Shown here one piece after another: positions 62,041 to 64,000 of a DNA stretch of 64,000 bases. The position numbers and the translations under genes are program-made. Numbering within the stretch: the first letter of the stretch is position 1; each line of letters starts with the position of its first letter. This stretch comes from JAPLKB01 sp964429485 (lineage in GTDB: Bacteria; Desulfobacterota; Syntrophorhabdia; Syntrophorhabdales; Syntrophorhabdaceae): positions 62,001-126,000 of the forward strand of contig CAYSBW010000001.1 in the NCBI GenBank assembly GCA_964429485.1, given 5' to 3'. Below the pieces are notes generated by a model. The model did no database searches. It was not told where the DNA came from and was given only the letters and a program-made list of their open reading frames with translations.

Positions 62041-62949
62041 ATGGGCATAAAACAAAAAGCTTCCTTATTTGCTGTAATATCTGCCATTATACTTGCAACA
62101 GGCAAATTTTCCGCAGGATTTATTTCAGGATCAATGGCTGTTATTTCTTCAGGGCTCGATAGTTTACTGGATGCATTTATTTCGGGTATGAATTTTTTTG
62201 CAATAAAAAAGGCTGCGGAGCCGGCAGACCATGAACACCAGTATGGTCATGGAAAAGTTGAGGATCTGGCCGGGATAATCCAGTCACTTTTTATTGTTTT
62301 CAGCGGGATTGCAATAATCTATACAACTGTTGAAAAATTCCTTAATAAAGAAACAATAATATATTCAGGGCTTGATATAGGTGTCATGATCTTTTCACTT
62401 GTTTTTACTGTTGTTGTTTCACTTGTTTTAAGAAAAGTTGGTAGAAAATCATGTTCCCATGCGTTAATGGCAGATGCACTCCATTATGCCAGTGACTTCT
62501 ATTCCAATTCTGCAGTAATTGCTGCTATTTTCCTCACCCATTATACTGGAAAAAGTTATTTTGATTTGTTATTTGCAATAATAATTGGTTTTGTCATCAT
62601 TTTTTCTGCAGTGAAAATATTCAGAAACAGCTTTTCAGCTCTTATGGATACGAGAGTTTCAGGCAACATCGAAAAGGAGATTAAAAACATCATAAATGCC
62701 ACCCCCTTTCCTTATGCCGGGTATCACAGACTTAGAAGCCGTTTGGCAGGTAATAAAAAATACTTTGACTTCCATCTGTTAATTTGCAGAAAATCGGGTA
62801 TTGAAGAAGCCCATGACCTTGCGAGTGGTATAGAAAAAAAGATGAATGAAAAGATGCGGGATATAGATGTTACAATTCATATTGAACCGTGTCGGAAGAA
62901 TTGTGAATTGACAAAAGAAACGTGTACTGTCCTGAAAAGGAAATCTTGA
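62041..62949 (+). CDS. Cation diffusion facilitator (CDF) metal exporter, FieF-like
   Basis: A 302-residue CDF transporter that exports Zn2+, Fe2+ or a similar divalent ion against protons. Transport-site residues are Asp40 and Asp44 in SSGLDSLLDAF (TM2) and the HxxxD pair in DALHYASDFYSN (TM5), the YiiP/FieF pattern. A histidine-containing loop (DHEHQYGHGKVEDL) and a cytoplasmic C-terminal domain (YAGYHRLRSRLAG; DVTIHIEPC) complete the family layout. ATG 62041 is used; an in-frame TTG lies three bases earlier. The 246-base gap before it holds the hairpin in the antiporter leader. Confidence 0.94.
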   Translation: MGIKQKASLFAVISAIILATGKFSAGFISGSMAVISSGLDSLLDAFISGMNFFAIKKAAEPADHEHQYGHGKVEDLAGIIQSLFIVFSGIAIIYTTVEKFLNKETIIYSGLDIGVMIFSLVFTVVVSLVLRKVGRKSCSHALMADALHYASDFYSNSAVIAAIFLTHYTGKSYFDLLFAIIIGFVIIFSAVKIFRNSFSALMDTRVSGNIEKEIKNIINATPFPYAGYHRLRSRLAGNKKYFDFHLLICRKSGIEEAHDLASGIEKKMNEKMRDIDVTIHIEPCRKNCELTKETCTVLKRKS

Positions 62950-63022
62950 AAAAATTTATGATATAGCAAAAATACTTAAAACCGAAAGCCATGCAATTGC
63001 TTAAAAGTGTGAGAATATTATA

Positions 63023-63056
63023 AGTGGCAGGTGCCTGAAATCAGGAACCTGCCACT
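63023..63056. terminator. Bidirectional terminator hairpin between the CDF gene and eno
   Basis: AGTGGCAGGT (63023-63032) pairs with ACCTGCCACT (63047-63056), and CCTG (63034-63037) with CAGG (63042-63045), around an AAAT loop. The stem has 14 pairs with one mismatch. It lies between the convergent CDF and eno stops, nine bases from the eno stop. T-runs are short on both sides. Confidence 0.7.
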
Positions 63057-63064
63057 GAAATTTA

Positions 63065-64000
63065 TTATGATTTTATGCTGTAGAATACTTCCTTTCCTCC
63101 AAAGACCGCTGATCCTTCCATTTCCTCTTCTATTCTCATTAACTGATTGTATTTGGCAATTCTTTCACTTCTCGATGCGGAACCTGTTTTTATCTGTCCT
63201 GTATTTGTGGCAACTGCAAGATCTGCAATAAAGGTATCCTCTGTTTCTCCTGAACGGTGAGAAATCACACAGGTATAACCTGCTCTTTTTGCCATCTCAA
63301 TTGTTGTAAGAGTCTCGGTCACAGTACCTATCTGATTTAATTTTATCAATATACTGTTGGCTATACCTTCCATTATACCTTCCTGGAAGATTTTTGGGTT
63401 TGTAACAAAGATGTCATCTCCTACAATCTGTATTTTAGAAGAACATCTGTCTGTGAATTTTTTCCATCCCTTCCAGTCATTCTGCGCCAATCCATCTTCT
63501 ATAGAAATGATCGGATAATCTTTTATCAGTGATTCATAGAAATCGATGAGTTTATCACTTGTCCAGACATTACCGTCTATGTGGTATTTTCCTTTTTTGT
63601 AAAGTTCGCTTGCAGCAACGTCAAGTGCGAGAAGTATGTCCTCACCGGGTTTATATCCTGCTTTTTCAATTGCAGTCATTATTGTGTCGAGAGCTTCTTT
63701 TGTGGACTCGATTTGTGGAGCGAAGCCGCCTTCATCTCCAACTCCTGTAGAATAGCCTTTTTCTTTCAAAACATTTTTTAATGTCTGAAATACTTCCGCT
63801 CCCATTCTGATTGCTTCTCTAAAACTGTCTGTGTTAACAGGCAATATTAGAAATTCCTGTACATCCAGAGTGTTTTGAGCATGGGCTCCACCATTTGTTA
63901 CATTCATGTGAGGGACGGGTATTTCTCTCGGCCTTATCCCTCCTATGTAACGATATAAAGGTAATTCCAGATATTCCGAAGCTGCTCTTGCAACTGCCAT
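63065..64000 (-). CDS. eno: Enolase, 5' part cut by window edge
   Basis: Converts 2-phosphoglycerate to phosphoenolpyruvate. The 311 residues visible start at AVARAASEYLELPLYRYIGG, so about 110 N-terminal residues lie beyond the window. The signatures are intact: PHMNVTNGGAHAQNTLDVQEF, VGDEGGFAPQI, LALDVAASE and SIEDGLAQNDW (metal ligands), QIVGDDIFVTNP, and SILIKLNQIGTVTETLTTIE with VISHRSGETEDTFIADLAVA. It acts directly after the ApgM encoded at 2.7-3.9 kb. Confidence 0.97.
   Translation of the reverse strand: MAVARAASEYLELPLYRYIGGIRPREIPVPHMNVTNGGAHAQNTLDVQEFLILPVNTDSFREAIRMGAEVFQTLKNVLKEKGYSTGVGDEGGFAPQIESTKEALDTIMTAIEKAGYKPGEDILLALDVAASELYKKGKYHIDGNVWTSDKLIDFYESLIKDYPIISIEDGLAQNDWKGWKKFTDRCSSKIQIVGDDIFVTNPKIFQEGIMEGIANSILIKLNQIGTVTETLTTIEMAKRAGYTCVISHRSGETEDTFIADLAVATNTGQIKTGSASRSERIAKYNQLMRIEEEMEGSAVFGGKEVFYSIKS

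Noticed and set aside
1..64000. CRISPR arrays, insertion sequences, prophage and rRNA operons
   Set aside because: No regularly spaced repeats, transposase or integrase motifs, phage structural genes or rRNA signatures were found when reading through both strands.

Overview
The window reads as chromosomal DNA of an AT-rich, Gram-negative anaerobe. Lipid A synthesis (LpxC), a LapB-type assembly protein, three TolC/RND-type envelope parts and YidC point to a Gram-negative envelope. Formate-THF ligase, a 4-hydroxybutyryl-CoA dehydratase-type enzyme, ADP-forming acyl-CoA synthetase subunits, archaeal-type phosphoglycerate mutase, a DUF3786 protein and the rsmB-PASTA-rpe order fit an anaerobic, possibly syntrophic, Desulfobacterota-like (deltaproteobacterial) lineage. 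That placement is inferred from gene content, not proven. No insertion sequence, prophage, CRISPR array or rRNA was seen; the one tRNA is tRNA-Phe.

Layout. 1-8.6 kb (+): nadD (cut by the window edge), rsfS, a DksA/TraR protein, a LapA-LapB fusion, apgM, comF, a 1018-aa AsmA-like protein and a DUF2520 dehydrogenase. 8.6-14.5 kb (-): a complete tripartite RND pump. 14.7-18.9 kb: cysteine synthase (-), tRNA-Phe (-), then nitrilase, sirtuin and YihY (+). 18.9-22.4 kb (-): an ECF sigma factor with its anti-sigma factor, and fhs. 22.8-25 kb (+): a CopZ-like protein, a possible structured RNA leader, a response regulator fused to LpxC, and a small membrane protein. 25-28.8 kb (-): an orphan class III cyclase-like protein, a Cys-rich mini-protein, a 4-hydroxybutyryl-CoA dehydratase-type enzyme and a GntR regulator. 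29.2-34 kb (+): SucC/SucD-like acyl-CoA synthetase, nitroreductase and aldehyde dehydrogenase. 34.1-38.4 kb (+): htpX, rsmB, a PASTA protein, rpe and a DUF3786 protein. 38.5-43 kb (+): the conserved rpmH-rnpA-yidD-yidC-jag-mnmE block. 43-50.7 kb (+): a flavin-type oxidase-fold protein, greA and a five-gene ABC exporter (TolC, HlyD, two ATPases, two permeases). 50.8-57.8 kb (-): mnmG, a short QueG-like protein, carA and carB. 58-64 kb: a K+ channel with two RCK units, a KefB-like antiporter, a CDF metal exporter and the 3' part of eno.

The most unusual item is the receiver-LpxC fusion. The committed step of lipid A synthesis carries its own phosphorylatable receiver domain with all key residues present, and the E. 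coli-type C-terminal tail that serves as the degradation signal is absent. The same window holds a fused LapA-LapB protein, whose separate E. coli counterparts act in LpxC turnover and LPS assembly. The leader before receiver-LpxC can fold in two mutually exclusive ways.

A second theme is non-canonical initiation. The rsmB reading frame needs about 50 codons upstream of its first ATG/GTG/TTG/CTG, and that stretch holds an ATA preceded by GGAGGG. A Cys-rich mini-protein has no ordinary start codon but has an ATC five bases after GGAG. A similar AAAGGAGG-then-ATC/ATA arrangement precedes the aldehyde dehydrogenase gene.
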